Of a DNA stretch of 58,000 nt, positions 1 through 9,936 are shown piece after piece. The position numbers and the translations under genes were made by a program. This DNA is from Adiantum capillus-veneris (taxonomy: Eukaryota > Streptophyta > Polypodiopsida > Polypodiales > Pteridaceae): positions 68,829,370 to 68,887,369 of the forward strand of contig CM043952.1 in the NCBI GenBank assembly GCA_014529385.2, written 5' to 3'. The notes under the pieces were generated by a model. That model made no database searches. It saw only the letters and a program-made list of their open reading frames with translations, and was not told the DNA's origin. How positions within the stretch are numbered: position 1 is the first letter of the stretch; each line of letters begins with the position of its first letter.

Positions 1-68
1 ATGAAAAATACCAAGCCATCAATTTTAGGGGAGAGGAGAGTGAACACAACAAAGATATGGTGAATATA

Positions 69-237
69 TGCTAAGTATGGATGTTGATGGCCCCCTTGTA
101 ATTTTTATTCTAAAACATGCACATTTATATGGCCCCCCTGTTATGAGTTATGAGGAGAAGCCATTGTGCATTAGAAAAAACACTCGCTGAAAAGCCAAAA
201 ATTCATGGGTGCATGGGAGAGTACAACTGGCACCTAC
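69..237 (+). mobile_element. Truncated Ty1/copia LTR (5' part)
   Basis: Starts with TGCTAAGTATGG and follows the first ~150 bp of the copia LTR at 10,328 closely: same run of motifs, including a TGCACATTT block and a GAGGAGAAGCCAT block. The remaining ~600 bp of that LTR are absent; at about 237 the sequence passes into a different dispersed repeat. The boundary is approximate. It is a truncated LTR with no internal region attached. Confidence 0.6.
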
Positions 238-597
238 ACATGTGTCCTTGTTGCCTCTTTGGTCTTGGGCTTGCCTTGAGTGAGTCTGTATGTGTTCTCT
301 CTCATGCCCCTAGCTTTAGGGCTTGTCCCCCTTCTTGTAGGGATCATGTTGACTTTGGAACACCTCACCCGTTGAGCACCTTAGTCTTCAATGAATCCCA
401 TTAAGCGCCTTAGTCATAAAACATGACAAGCACCTTAGTCAGCAAGCACGACAATCACTTCAAGCTTGGGCCGGGTTCCCACCTCAAGCTCAACCCTAAC
501 TTGCCTAAGGTCCTAGGTCTAAGGACTTTTAACACTAACCTTTGGAGGTCTTTATGAAGATAACCGTAAGGTCTTTCAAGCCCCATTAGCTAGCACT
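238..597 (+). repeat. Dispersed repeat copy 1 with a ~25-bp minisatellite
   Basis: This segment reappears at 9,322-9,756 with the same order of motifs: a TGTGTTCTCTCTCATGCCCC block, CTTTAGGGCT, a CTTGTAG-GATATGTTGACTTTGGAACACC block, reiterated CAAGCACCTTAGTCAGCAAGCACGA-like units, then AGGTCCTAGGTCTAAG and TTAACACTAACCTTTGGAGG. The copies differ mainly in the number of minisatellite units. No coding capacity is convincing. The repeat class is unknown. Confidence 0.6.
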
Positions 598-599
598 AG

Positions 600-1139
600 T
601 ACAACGGTGCCGCCTCCGGCGGTGCTATGTGAATGCATCTAAGAGACACCCTTGCGACCAAGGTAGTGCCAAGCACGACATTTTTATTCAACGACCCCTG
701 ACTAGCAATTATATCATCGCGAATTCTTTTGCCTATATCAGTATCTTGTGTAATGCCACATTCCTTCAAGGTGCAAGTGTACGTGATTGCATCCAGAGAG
801 ATGCCCTCTCTCCCCCATCTTTCGATTAAAATAGTGCAGAACTTCCTAACCCTAACTCTTGCCTTCAACCCAGAGCTTCTTGGGCTTGCCCAAGTGGGGC
901 ATATCCCGCAAGCAATGCATCCCAAGAGATGACATCCCCGATAGGAAGCTCCTCAAGAATTTTTTGTGCTTAAAGATAGTTCATTGCTAGACATAGCCAT
1001 GAGATAACATTGCCTCGTCCATCGGTTCTTCACCTTGCCCTACCTCTAGCCCCATTCACCCTCTTTCCTCCCAACCCATTTCTGGCCTTTTCTCACCTTG
1101 GCCGAAACATGTTGTTGCCTGACAACTTAGACGATTGGT

Positions 1140-1197
<58 letters not shown>

Positions 1198-1700
1198 AAA
1201 CATGCCATGGGAGTTTTGAGGGTGAGAGAGACTCTCAACATGAGAGATTGCAGAATCATATAGCCTAATCAAAGGACAGTCTGATACAGCCACATGCCTT
1301 CAAGGTGCAAGAGTACGTGATTTCCTTTAGAGAGATACCCTCTCTCTACATCTGCTAAAAATAGTGCAAAGCTCACTGACTTTGATCGTGTTGGACATAT
1401 CATGCAATCAATGCACTACATGAGACAACATTGCGGACTAGGACAGTGCCAAGCACGACGTTTTCTTTCAACAACCCCAGTCTTGACAATATAATCGTGA
1501 ATTCTTTGCCCATGTCAACATGTTGTGAAATTCCACATGCCTTCAAGGTGCAAGTGTACATGATTGTATTTGAAGAGATGCCCTTTCTATGCATATTCTA
1601 AAAACAACCCAAAGCTTTGTGACACTTACCCTATTGGACATCTTTTAATCAATGCACTCCATGAGAAAACATTGGAGACATGTAGCTCGTCAAGGACCTA
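600..1700 (-). pseudogene. PPR-array pseudogene fragments (pentatricopeptide repeat, plant organellar RNA-binding type)
   Basis: Three tandem traces on the minus strand read like plant PPR units. At about 925-640 there is EGISLDAITYTCTLKECG followed by GKRIRDDIIASQG and NVVLGTTLV. At about 1,430-1,290 there is a poorer copy containing TYSCTLKACG-like sequence. At about 1,594-1,400 there is GISSNTIMYTCTLKACGIS, then ENVVLGTVLV and RNVVSCSALIA. Intact PPR proteins are RNA-binding factors of plastids and mitochondria built of 31-36-residue units. Here the frame is broken, units are deleted, and an AG microsatellite sits between traces (1,141-1,192), so this is a remnant, perhaps a retrocopy or transduced fragment. 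Assignment rests on the repeat-like motif series; parent gene unknown. Confidence 0.6.
1141..1192. repeat. (AG)26 microsatellite
   Basis: Uninterrupted AG dinucleotide run directly inside the PPR-derived region. Confidence 0.95.
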
Positions 1701-2032
1701 TTGCGCTCTGTCAAGTCCACCACACTTGACACACATACTGACTACAGTTTTGTCTAAGTATGTGTTCTAATCAAGAAACCCATTAGGAAAAATATGAACC
1801 CTCTAGGGGCCCTTTGGGATTAAGGTTAATTAGAGGTCAGCCAATAGGAAGAGGGTGGTGGACACACTCTATACCCTCAAAAAAGTAGGGGGACAAGGTA
1901 GCCTTACAGCTCTTAATTGGCTCTTACCTAGTGAGAAGGTAAGGGAGGTGGCTAGGGGAAAGAGGGGGGGGGGGGAGACCACTTTGACCTCTTTTCCCCC
2001 ACTTTTTGGCCCGGATTTAAAAATACACTAAA

Positions 2033-2105
2033 AATTTCAAATTTTCAAAAAATTTCAAATTTTCAAAAAAATTCAAATTTTCAAAAAAATTCAAATTTCA
2101 AGTTT
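2033..2105. repeat. Short A/T-rich tandem repeat (AAATTTTCAAAAA-like units)
   Basis: Four to five tandem copies of a ~20-bp unit built from AAATTTCAAATTTTCAAAAA. The surrounding 1,970-2,250 is similarly A/T-rich and noncoding. Confidence 0.75.
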
Positions 2106-2449
2106 TCCCTCCTTAAAAGGTCCCCAAACCTATTTCATGGTCAAAAAAGTATTTTTGACCTTCAAAAGTTAAAAACGTGCACTAAAAAATCCAAAAAATT
2201 GATTTTTTTAAAAAACAAATCAAAACATCATTTTCACCCTCCAAAGTCTTTCCAAACCTATTCTATAGCTAAAAAGTGTTTTTCTCTCTCTACAAACCTT
2301 TTTCCAATCTTTCCATTGCTGCAACAACCACATGCACCCCCTATAGTCTATCATTATCTCTCTGCTAGCTTTCTCCCACCTCCATTGTAGCACCAAGCAA
2401 GCTCCTCCTCCATCTCTTCCCCTTACCCACCACATAGTTTCACACCAAG

Positions 2450-3900
2450 CTAGCTCCTCTCCCTTCTCTCATCTCCATTACAACATGAAACAAGATTCTA
2501 CTCCTTCTACTTTCATTCACTCACACTACATGAAACCTCTACTCCCGAAGGTGGCAAAAGTATGAGCTCACATGAGTTGCATATCACAACAATAGGAGGT
2601 GTGAATATCGCGTGGGCATTGCAAGGGTTCATCTCCAACATAAAGATAGAATGGTAAGAAAACTACCCTTGTAGCTTACATTCAGATCTTAACATCATCT
2701 CCATCTTTAAGTTTATCATGCTGGAGAGAATTAACCTCTTTATGGATTTCAGTGTTTAGGCTTCACACCTCATAACAATGGGTGGTGCTATTTTGTTGAT
2801 GACTTTGGTGCGCCATCTATAGTTGTGTAGCATGTGATTTGAGTCTCACAATGTTAGTAAGTTGTGTTATCTATGGAGAGTCATCAAAGATTTTTCTTGT
2901 AATTTATTCTTCATATAATTGTCATTAGATAATTGGAATGATATCATTTTATACTTTATAACTTTGTGCTCACATAATCTTTTGTTTACTTACAGATTCA
3001 ACTTGTTTTAAGAGAACATGAGCAAGCAACCATGTGCAGAGATGGAAATCACTCTATTTTTGTTCCTTGAGGAACCTTTCACTACCATGTTAAAAGATTT
3101 TGATAAGAATAGTAGGTGTTTTTTAGAATCTTGAACCAATAGAGACTCTCTAGGAGCTCTCATAGAAGCCATCCATATAGTACTACTATCTTCCCTAGTG
3201 TCATAGACACACAAATACTCAAGTGTATATGAATCTCTAGATGAGGAAGACAAATACTTGTAAGATAAGCCTAACAACAACAACATTGTCTCCATTTGTA
3301 ATTATTTTTCATGAGGCTGGATTCCTCTATAAATGCAATATAAATATGTTTTTTTGTTAAATGGTGTCGCATTGAGTGAGAGTATTTAATTTAGATTACT
3401 GAAGTTTCATACAGATCTGAGAAATATTGTTTACTTTTATGGATATTTTGATTTGCCTGTACGATGATTCAAGTCGCAAGTCTTAATCACTCCACCTTGA
3501 AGAAATTCAAGCAATATTTTGATTTCAGTTTAATCATTAATGGTTATTCTTATTAAAGTGGATCATAAACTTTGTCAAGATGTCCTCATTTGGGGATGTT
3601 GAATATATATCATTAGCAATGTTTCACAAGAACACTAGGTGGACACAAGGAAGTAAAAATTGGCTCCTTGTTTGGTCGATTTCTAGTGTTTAATGTTTAG
3701 TGCACAGGATTTGTGAGGCCGTTGACATGGGGAGTTCACTAATGTATATGTAACATAGCACATGTGTTCAACAGAAGGGATTTTATATTCTTGTAAAGTT
3801 GCAGAAACATATGTAGATAAGGCCTATAAGGGGTACTTTTAATCCATTCTAGTGAACGCGCGTGATATAGGAAAATTTTACATAGTGAATGCTCCAGACC
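2450..3900. other. Unassigned sequence, no supported gene
   Basis: AT-rich sequence inside the putative TIR element. The longest reading frame (minus, 3,008-3,295, 95 codons) has no recognisable domain, no repeats and no membrane segment, and I treat it as chance. I see no RNA gene here. Confidence 0.5.
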
Positions 3901-3916
3901 TTTGAACACAAAGAAA

Positions 3917-3940
3917 GGGGGGGGGAGGGGGGGGGGGGGG
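3917..3940. repeat. Poly-G tract
   Basis: 24 positions, all G except one A. Potential G-quadruplex or assembly-fragile homopolymer. Confidence 0.9.
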
Positions 3941-4058
3941 AGCTCTAATTACATCTGAGTGAAAAGAAGTGGAATTTGTACTGTCATGTTGCATAAAGAT
4001 TTGCTTTCACTTAATCTTTAAAAAATTTGGTATCTTAGGGTGCAGACAAGGCCATATA

Positions 4059-4157
4059 ATGCAAAAAAAGGGGTGGCCACAAGCGCGCGTAGTGAGCCAT
4101 CCAAAACTGCTGGATGGGCAATATGTGGGCCCTTGTGGCCACCCTTTTTTTGCATAA
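4059..4157. repeat. Hairpin 1 of the tandem repeat
   Basis: Arms TGCAAAAAAAGGGGTGGCCAC and GTGGCCACCCTTTTTTTGCA enclose GAGCCATCCAAAACTGCTGGATGGGC. The inner part of this copy is more mismatched (AAGCGCGCGTAGTG against AATATGTGGGCCC) than in units 2 and 3. Confidence 0.85.
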
Positions 4158-4380
4158 TTAGGCTATTGCTGCACTCCAAAACCCTGGAAAAGATGAGATG
4201 AACCTAAAATTGAACTTTTCAAGCACATTATGTCTTCCTTCAACTCAACTTACTAGTTCCCTGCACTAAAAGGGCAAATCACATTGGACAGTATAAAAAT
4301 CTAGTCTCATGCTGCATAAACATCTGGTTTCATCAAATATTAACATTCTTGCTATTATAAGGGGCAAACAAGGCCATATA

Positions 4381-4479
4381 ATGCAAAAAAAAGGGTGGCC
4401 ACAAGGGCGCGCAGGTGAGCCATCCAAAACTGTTGGATGGGCCATCTGCGCGCCCTTGTGGCCACCCTTTTTTTTGCAT
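4381..4479. repeat. Hairpin 2 of the tandem repeat
   Basis: Nearly perfect palindrome with arms containing AAGGGTGGCCACAAGGGCGC and its complement, a loop around AAAACTGTT, and few mismatches near the loop. Complementarity fades at the flanking ATAAT / ATAATTA. Confidence 0.88.
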
Positions 4480-4662
4480 AATTAGGCTATTGTTGCACTC
4501 CAGGACCTTGGAAAAGGTGAGATGAATGTAAAATTTAACTTTTCAAGCACATTATGCCTTCCTTCAACTCAACTTACTAGTTCCCTACACCAAAAGGCCA
4601 AATCACATTGGACAATATAAAAATCTAGTCTCATGCTACATAAACATCTGGTTTCATCAGCT

Positions 4663-4845
4663 ATTAACATTTTTGCTATCCTAAGGGGCAAACAAAGCTA
4701 GAAAATGCAAAAAAAAGGGTGGCCACAAGGGCGCGCAGATGAGCCATCCAAAACTGCTGGATGGGCCATCTGCGCGCCCTTGTGGCCACCCTTTTTTTTG
4801 CATTTTCTAGCTTTGTTTGCCTCTTAGGATGGCAAAAATGTTAAT
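4663..4845. repeat. Hairpin 3: 88-nt near-perfect inverted repeat with 7-nt loop
   Basis: Left arm 4,663-4,750 and right arm 4,758-4,845 pair with only about four mismatches over 88 positions; the loop is AAACTGC. In this unit complementarity extends ~40 nt further out than in units 1 and 2 (through CAAACAAAGCTAGAAAATGC to ATTAACATTTTTGC). A transcript would fold into a long perfect-type stem, the form processed by plant Dicer-like enzymes into small RNAs. No transcription evidence is available from sequence. Confidence 0.88.
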
Positions 4846-4849
4846 ATTT

Positions 4850-6600
4850 GATTTAAATTTAACTCTTCATGGCCAAAACCACTTAACTTAAAACACATGG
4901 ATAAACAGAAAAGCCAAATCACTATGGAGACAGTAGACACAACTCTTAATCATTTTGTCATTGCAAAGTCATCTGAAATGATGTGAGCCTCTACAACTTC
5001 TTGAATAGCCTCCAACGCTATTGCTTGCATTTTATACTGATTTCCATAGCTTTGAAGCACCTCCTTCACCATGTGAGCATATTTTTGATGCATGGCCATG
5101 ATTCAAGTGTTGAACTTTTTGGTTGTTTTCAACAGCTTCTAGATTTCAATCGGCTCCGAATCTGTCTGGGCTTGTCTCACATGAATTTGTTCATCTCGTC
5201 GCGTTCTTCGACCATCATGTGATGAGAAAAAATCATATCTTGCTCGCATTCTCCAAAAATCAATGTGCAAGTTGACAATTTATTTAAAAATGATGTAAAA
5301 CATACATTTTTTACTTTTTTCTTAATCTACGGGCTCCAACGAGCATTAAAACCATGGAATCTGAAAATACTCAAAGAACCATTGTTTTTTATTGTGTTAA
5401 GGACTGTATTTCCTACATACAAAACTTTCCCAAAATCTCGCCCTAACACCTTCAAAAGTGGCTTCCAAGGAGTGTACTCGGTCAAAATTTGAAACTGAAG
5501 AAAAACAATCAGAATGAACTCCTAAACTGTGTATAAATTTTAGAATAACCAAAATTTCCTTCAAAAACAAGTTATGCTAAAAATTTGAAAATAGCCCCCC
5601 ATTGGACTCCCCACAATGATAGAAGTCAAAGGGTTCAAGGAGAGGTATGGTGTCACAAGTGCATGGTGGGAATCTCATCGAGGTTTATTCTGTCAAGATC
5701 TCTGGTACTTTATCATGTCTTCTCATGTACAATCTTACAAAAAAAAAAGATACTTTAAATGACTACAAATCTTATTTAACTTATCAAACAATCTAAAATA
5801 TGGTAGACCAAGAGTGCTCTTACACATCAACAAACAAAAAAGTCCAAACTTCTTCTCATTAACTTTGATAAACATACATTCGTGAACAACTTCCAAGGGG
5901 TAGTGCAGTCATAGTTCTTACATCCATTCCATGACATGATATGCTCATGGGGTGACCTATCATATAAAAATATCTCTGGTGGGGGTGCCCTCATGTTAGG
6001 AAAGGGTGTGCTGCTGATGAAAAGTTGTTGTATTGTCCTACTAGGGATCTCTCCATGTTAGCATAGTGATTTTTGGTGTAGTGGGAGCCACATTGCTTAA
6101 GGAGATCTTTGTGCCACCGTAAAAGCTTCATGTTATGCTAGTTCCTTGAGCCATTCTTGCATTAGGATGAGATTACCCACCTCTAATAAGGATGGATTTG
6201 AAGCACCTACCTGCAAGATATAACAAAGAAGGCTGTTTTAGAGGAAAAGTGGTGACACTTGACCTCTCTAACCTGCACCCACTATTTCTTGTAATGCCAC
6301 TGTTTTGAGCTGAAGAGCTTGACATTCATGCATCCACGAATGCAAAGAAGCACCTGCACCCATACACAACCAATTGCAATAGCCTAACAAGCCTACTTCT
6401 CCCCTCCCAAGATATTGAAGAACCATATACATTCGTCTCACCGACAATATGATGATCTCGAGATGACCTCTGCTCACCCTCACGTGCGGCCTTCAGTGCA
6501 AACAGTGCGGACAAGAAATATGTACACTTTTGTTGTGCGGAGTACATGGTGGTGGAGGGATACGATTTGTGATGTCCGTGAGCACCATGGCAGTTGTTGC
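4850..6600. other. Unassigned sequence, no supported gene
   Basis: No recognisable domain on either strand. Short frames (e.g. plus 4,983-5,222 and 5,265-5,492) lack family similarity that I can see. Composition is ordinary AT-rich plant intergenic DNA. Confidence 0.5.
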
Positions 6601-6606
6601 GTGAGG

Positions 6607-6852
6607 AAGCAAAGAATGAAAAGAAAGAGGGGGGAGGGGGAGGGAGGAACATGGGAGGAGAGAAGGGGGCAGAGGGGGAGAGGGAGAGAGAGGGGAGGAG
6701 GAGGAGAGAAGGGGGTAGGGAGGGAGAGGAGAGGAGAGGAACATGGGAGGAGAGAAGGGGGCAGAGGGGGGAGAGGGAGAGAGAGAGGAGGAGGAGGAGA
6801 GAAGGGGGTAGGGAGGGAGAGGAGAGGGAGAGAGGAGGAAGGAGGAGGAGAG
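6607..6852 (+). repeat. Purine-rich (GGA/GAG) low-complexity tract with a ~90-bp duplication
   Basis: Nearly pure purine on the plus strand. A unit beginning GGAACATGGGAGGAGAGAAG and ending in GGAGAGGAGAGG occurs at about 6,646 and again at about 6,737. Overlapping frames here encode only Gly/Arg/Glu or Pro/Ser/Leu low-complexity strings and are not genes. It continues into poly-T and A/T-rich sequence at 6,860. Confidence 0.85.
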
Positions 6853-7441
6853 AACAAAGGTTTTTTTTTTTTGGGGGATTTTTTTTTTGAAAAAGTGGAC
6901 TTTTAGTGTTTGTAGGTTTAAAAAAATGTCAAAAAATGATTTTTTGATGTGTATATATGTTGGGAGGGAATTTTAAGTCAAAAATAAGTAAAAATAACTT
7001 TTTTGCAAAAAAGTCAAATTTTGGCTCTTAGTGACCCACGTTTTTGCTGATGTGGCCACACACCCCTTTACTCCCTTACTTTCCAAAAGCTAGAGAGAGA
7101 AAGTGACCTCTTAGGTCCACATCCTACATGTGTCTAAAAAAAGGCTAGAAAAGTCTACTCAAAACTAGCTTCTTGAATGCCCTTGTCCCCTTAACCCTAC
7201 ACAACATTAGCCTTAATCCCTAAAAATTAGGATTCCTTACAAGGCCCATGCAAGGTTCATATTTCTCCTAATGCCACTATCTCATGCAATCAATCAAAAC
7301 ACCCTTAGTATAGATGCTTGCCAGGCACCACATATGATAAAAGAGAAGGAAGGCATCGGTAGTGCCGAGAGGGTGGTGCGTCTCGGTGGTGGTGAATGGG
7401 CAGCCTTGCTTGCCAACGAGGACATCATGGTTTGGCCATCC

Positions 7442-7442
<1 letters not shown>

Positions 7443-7500
<58 letters not shown>
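7443..7500. repeat. (TC)29 microsatellite
   Basis: Uninterrupted CT/TC run just left of the solo copia LTR; followed by a segment (to about 7,580) that has a relative at 8,480-8,545. Confidence 0.95.
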
Positions 7501-7503
<3 letters not shown>

Positions 7504-7596
7504 TGCACCCCTCATTTCTCTCTACATTCATGCCCTCAGCGGCGGCGGCTCAGCCTGGCTGGCTCTTTTGCCTCAATTTGGATGCTCGAACACCAC

Positions 7597-7691
7597 TAAA
7601 GTGTTAGGAAATAAGACGTAGATAAATAGATATTTGAGTAGATTACTTAATGGAGATAGATAGATTTCACACACAAGAGATTATAGAGTAG

Positions 7692-7746
<55 letters not shown>

Positions 7747-8356
7747 CACGATATACGTGGTTCACCCAATGTGGGCTACGTCCACAGGAAAGCAGCCACT
7801 CAATGGCTTTAGTACTTCAAAACAAGAAGTAGTTTACAAATGGATTATACCCTTAATGGAGCTCGCACCATGCTTCACTCTCACCACCTCACACTCACCT
7901 TGTTGCATCAACTTCACACTATGAAATGTGTGTAGAAATGGCCTCCTTTTATAGGCCAAAAGGGCTGCCCTCTCTCATGAGAGGTAGCCATGTGTAGCCG
8001 CCCTTGTGTAGATAAGTCCAAATCGGACCCTTCAATCCGCCCATGTGTGGCCGCCCTTGAGAAGACAAGTCCGCTTTTGAATTCGGCCACCGGCCACCGG
8101 CCAACCGACGGTTGTTTTCCGACCACTTTTCGACCGCCGTCCGGCCATAATATTCCGGCGAAAAGGAATATTTCGACGAGGGGGAAAAAAGTCGGCCCCT
8201 AAAGTTGCCCCTGATTCTTGGCCGTGAAAATTTTTGTTTTCGGCGAGTGATTTTCCTTCATGCACGATGGCTTCTCCTCATAATGGGGGCCTTACAAATG
8301 TGCGCTTTTACCACAGAAGATTACAAGGTAAATCAGGCTCCATACTTAACATAAAG
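7597..8356 (-). mobile_element. Solo Ty1/copia LTR with 5-bp target-site duplication
   Basis: The LTR occupies 7,602-8,351 (750 bp). On the minus strand it starts TGTTAAGTATGGAGCC and ends CCTAACA, so termini are TGTTA...TAACA. It is flanked by the direct duplication TAAAG (7,597-7,601 and 8,352-8,356). The minus strand parallels the LTR at 10,328: a TTTGTAAGGCCC block, GAGGAGAAGCCATCGTGCATG, a TATAAAAGGAGGCC promoter block (complement near 7,945-7,958), and GTGGACGTAGCCCACATTGG before the 3' end. A (CT)n run lies near the LTR 3' end in sense orientation (7,695-7,742). No internal region is present, so it most likely arose by LTR-LTR recombination. Confidence 0.88.
7695..7742. repeat. (AG)24 microsatellite inside solo copia LTR
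   Basis: Uninterrupted AG run; in LTR sense orientation it is (CT)n close to the LTR 3' end. Confidence 0.95.
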
Positions 8357-8361
8357 TGGGG

Positions 8362-8436
<75 letters not shown>

Positions 8437-8446
8437 GTGTGTGTGT
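8362..8446. repeat. Compound microsatellite (TC)n(TA)n(TG)n
   Basis: About 25 nt of TC, 20 nt of AT and 40 nt of GT repeats with one GC interruption. It starts 6 bp right of the LTR target duplication. Confidence 0.95.
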
Positions 8447-8657
8447 CTTTACTATCTTCTCAGAGCCCCGAGGGCGGCCGACTGTCTCATCATTCATGGC
8501 CTCAGCAGCAGCTCAACCTGGCTCTTTTGCCTCAGTTTGCCCTCAAGCTGCAGAGCACACTCGCTGTTTCCTGAGCAGTGCACCAGATGATGCTAAGCTC
8601 GCCACGTGGAAAGGGGGGGGGAGCTGGAATCTCTCCCCCTTTTATACTAGTATAGAT

Positions 8658-9935
8658 TACTCTTTGACATACCATCTCTCATTTGGACCCATTGACTTTG
8701 GTCCCGTGCTAAGATAGATCCATAAGCGCATGTCTATATTCTAACTCTTGTTCTCGTTTATTCTCCCACATTAAATGATCAGTTTCATATGAGAAAATTA
8801 TTTAGGTTAGTTAGATATTAGATTTTATGACATTACCTCCCTCTTGGAATCATAGTCGTCGTCAACTATGAGGCAGAGGAGATAAAGCCTTAGTCATTAG
8901 TCTATGTTTCTTAGAGAATAGAGTATCTCTTTTTACCCTATGACATCATTTCAGAATGGATGACTAATTCATTTGGTGCTTGGGAGACTTAGTTGTTGTA
9001 AGCATGTCTGCTCTTGAGTCCATTTAGTTCTCCCAAAGTAGAGCAACAAATTCTACTTGGTGTTATGAGAGACATCGTCATCACAAACACGATTCTAAGC
9101 ATGCATACTACTTAAATTTGTGCACAATAAGAAAAAGAGACCTATTCTTATAAGATAAAAACATTCATCATTTAAAAGAAATATTTACATTTTCTTACTC
9201 TAGTGTAGCATCGTAAGCATTGACAAGGTTCATACTATCCTTAAGCTATGTTCCTTGCATCCATCTAGCATCTTCAAAAGGATAATTTTTGAATTTAATA
9301 AGATATCATTGGATTATCTTACCATGTGTCTTTGTTGTCTCTTAGGTCTTGGGATTTTCCTATTTAGTGTGTGTGTGTGTGTGTTCTCTCTCATGCCCCT
9401 AGCTTTAGGGCTCACCCCCCCCCCCCCCTTCTTGTAGAGATATGTTGACTTTGGAACACCTCACCCCTTGAGCACCTTAGTCATGAAGCCCCTCAAGCAC
9501 CTTAGTCATAAAACATGACAAGCACCTTAATCATCAATCATGGCAAGCACCTCAAGCACCTTAGTGTGCAAGCACGACAAGCCTTCAAGCACCTTAGTCA
9601 GCAAGCACGACAAGCACCTCAAGCTTGGGCCGGTGGATTCCCACCTCAAGCTCAACCTAGCTTGCATAAGGTCCTAGGTCTAAGCATTTTTAACACTAAC
9701 CTTTGGAGGTCTTTAATGAAGCTAACCCTAAGGTCTGTCAAGCTCCATTAGCTATCATTGCTCTTTGACAAACCATCTCTTATTTGGACCCAGTGACTTT
9801 GGTCCCGTGCTGAGATAGATCCATAAGCACATGTGTCTATATTCTAACTCTTGTTCTTGTTTATTCTCCTACATTAAATGATCAATTTAATATGAGAAAA
9901 TAATTTGGATAAGTTAGATATTAGATTTTATGACA
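8658..9935. mobile_element. TRIM-like structure: ~176-bp terminal direct repeats around ~0.93 kb
   Basis: Direct repeats 8,658-8,832 and 9,759-9,935 are highly similar (TTTGGACCCA, GACTTTGGTCCCGTGCT, GATAGATCCATAAGC, TTCTCC-ACATTAAATGATCA, TTAGATATTAGATTTTATGACA). If read as LTRs they begin T(G/A)CTCTTTGACA and end TATGACA, consistent with TG...CA. The interior carries no protein domain and includes copy 2 of the dispersed repeat. No target duplication is visible: flanks are TAGAT and TCTCA. Alternatively it is a duplicated segment rather than a TRIM. Confidence 0.4.
9322..9756 (+). repeat. Dispersed repeat copy 2 with expanded ~25-bp minisatellite
   Basis: Second copy of the repeat at 238-597. 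It carries more CAAGCACCTTAGTCA-type units (about 9,468-9,625), a GT run (9,367-9,382) and a poly-C run (about 9,415-9,429). Confidence 0.6.
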
Positions 9936-9936
9936 T

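Larger units (their letters stand above)
3985..4845. repeat. 322-bp tandem repeat, nearly three units, each with a long hairpin
   Basis: The hairpin cores lie at 4,059, 4,381 and 4,703, exactly 322 bp apart. The spacer between cores is also repeated: GCACTCC, then CAAGCACATTATG, CTTCAACTCAACTTACTAG, GGCAAATCACATTGGACA and CTAGTCTCATGCT recur in order. The unit combines ~100 bp of palindrome with ~220 bp of unique sequence. It looks like tandem amplification of a segment that had captured a palindromic MITE-like sequence. No coding capacity. Confidence 0.85.
1781..7273. mobile_element. Putative DNA-transposon-like element bounded by imperfect terminal inverted repeats
   Basis: The left edge at 1,781-1,830 (CATTAGGAAAAATATGAACC, then GGGATTAAGGTTAA) is the inverted counterpart of 7,206-7,273, whose complement reads CATTAGGAGAAATATGAACC and then GGGATTAAGGCTAA. 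Weaker inverted similarity continues inward (a GGGGACAAGG block, A/T-rich TTTCAAA blocks, pyrimidine-rich stretches) and may extend outward to CTAAG at about 1,754 and CTTAG at about 7,307. Between the arms I find no transposase. This fits a large non-autonomous MULE- or Harbinger-like element, or two elements brought together. No clear target duplication was found, so superfamily is left open. Confidence 0.4.

Noticed and set aside
4150-4160. Hairpin plus T-run as rho-independent terminator
   Set aside because: Plant nuclear DNA with the T-run inside the palindrome arm.
3985-4845. CRISPR array from regularly spaced palindromes
   Set aside because: Units are 322 bp with conserved spacers, and the context is a plant genome.
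6415-6906. 163-codon frame and overlapping minus frames in the purine-rich tract
   Set aside because: Low-complexity Gly/Arg/Glu or Pro/Ser/Leu translation of GGA repeats; no domain.
7271-7621. 116-codon frame across the (TC)n run, and similar SLSLSL or RERERE frames at 1.1, 8.4, 16.7 and 24.7 kb
   Set aside because: Dinucleotide repeats are open in several frames on both strands; no gene evidence.
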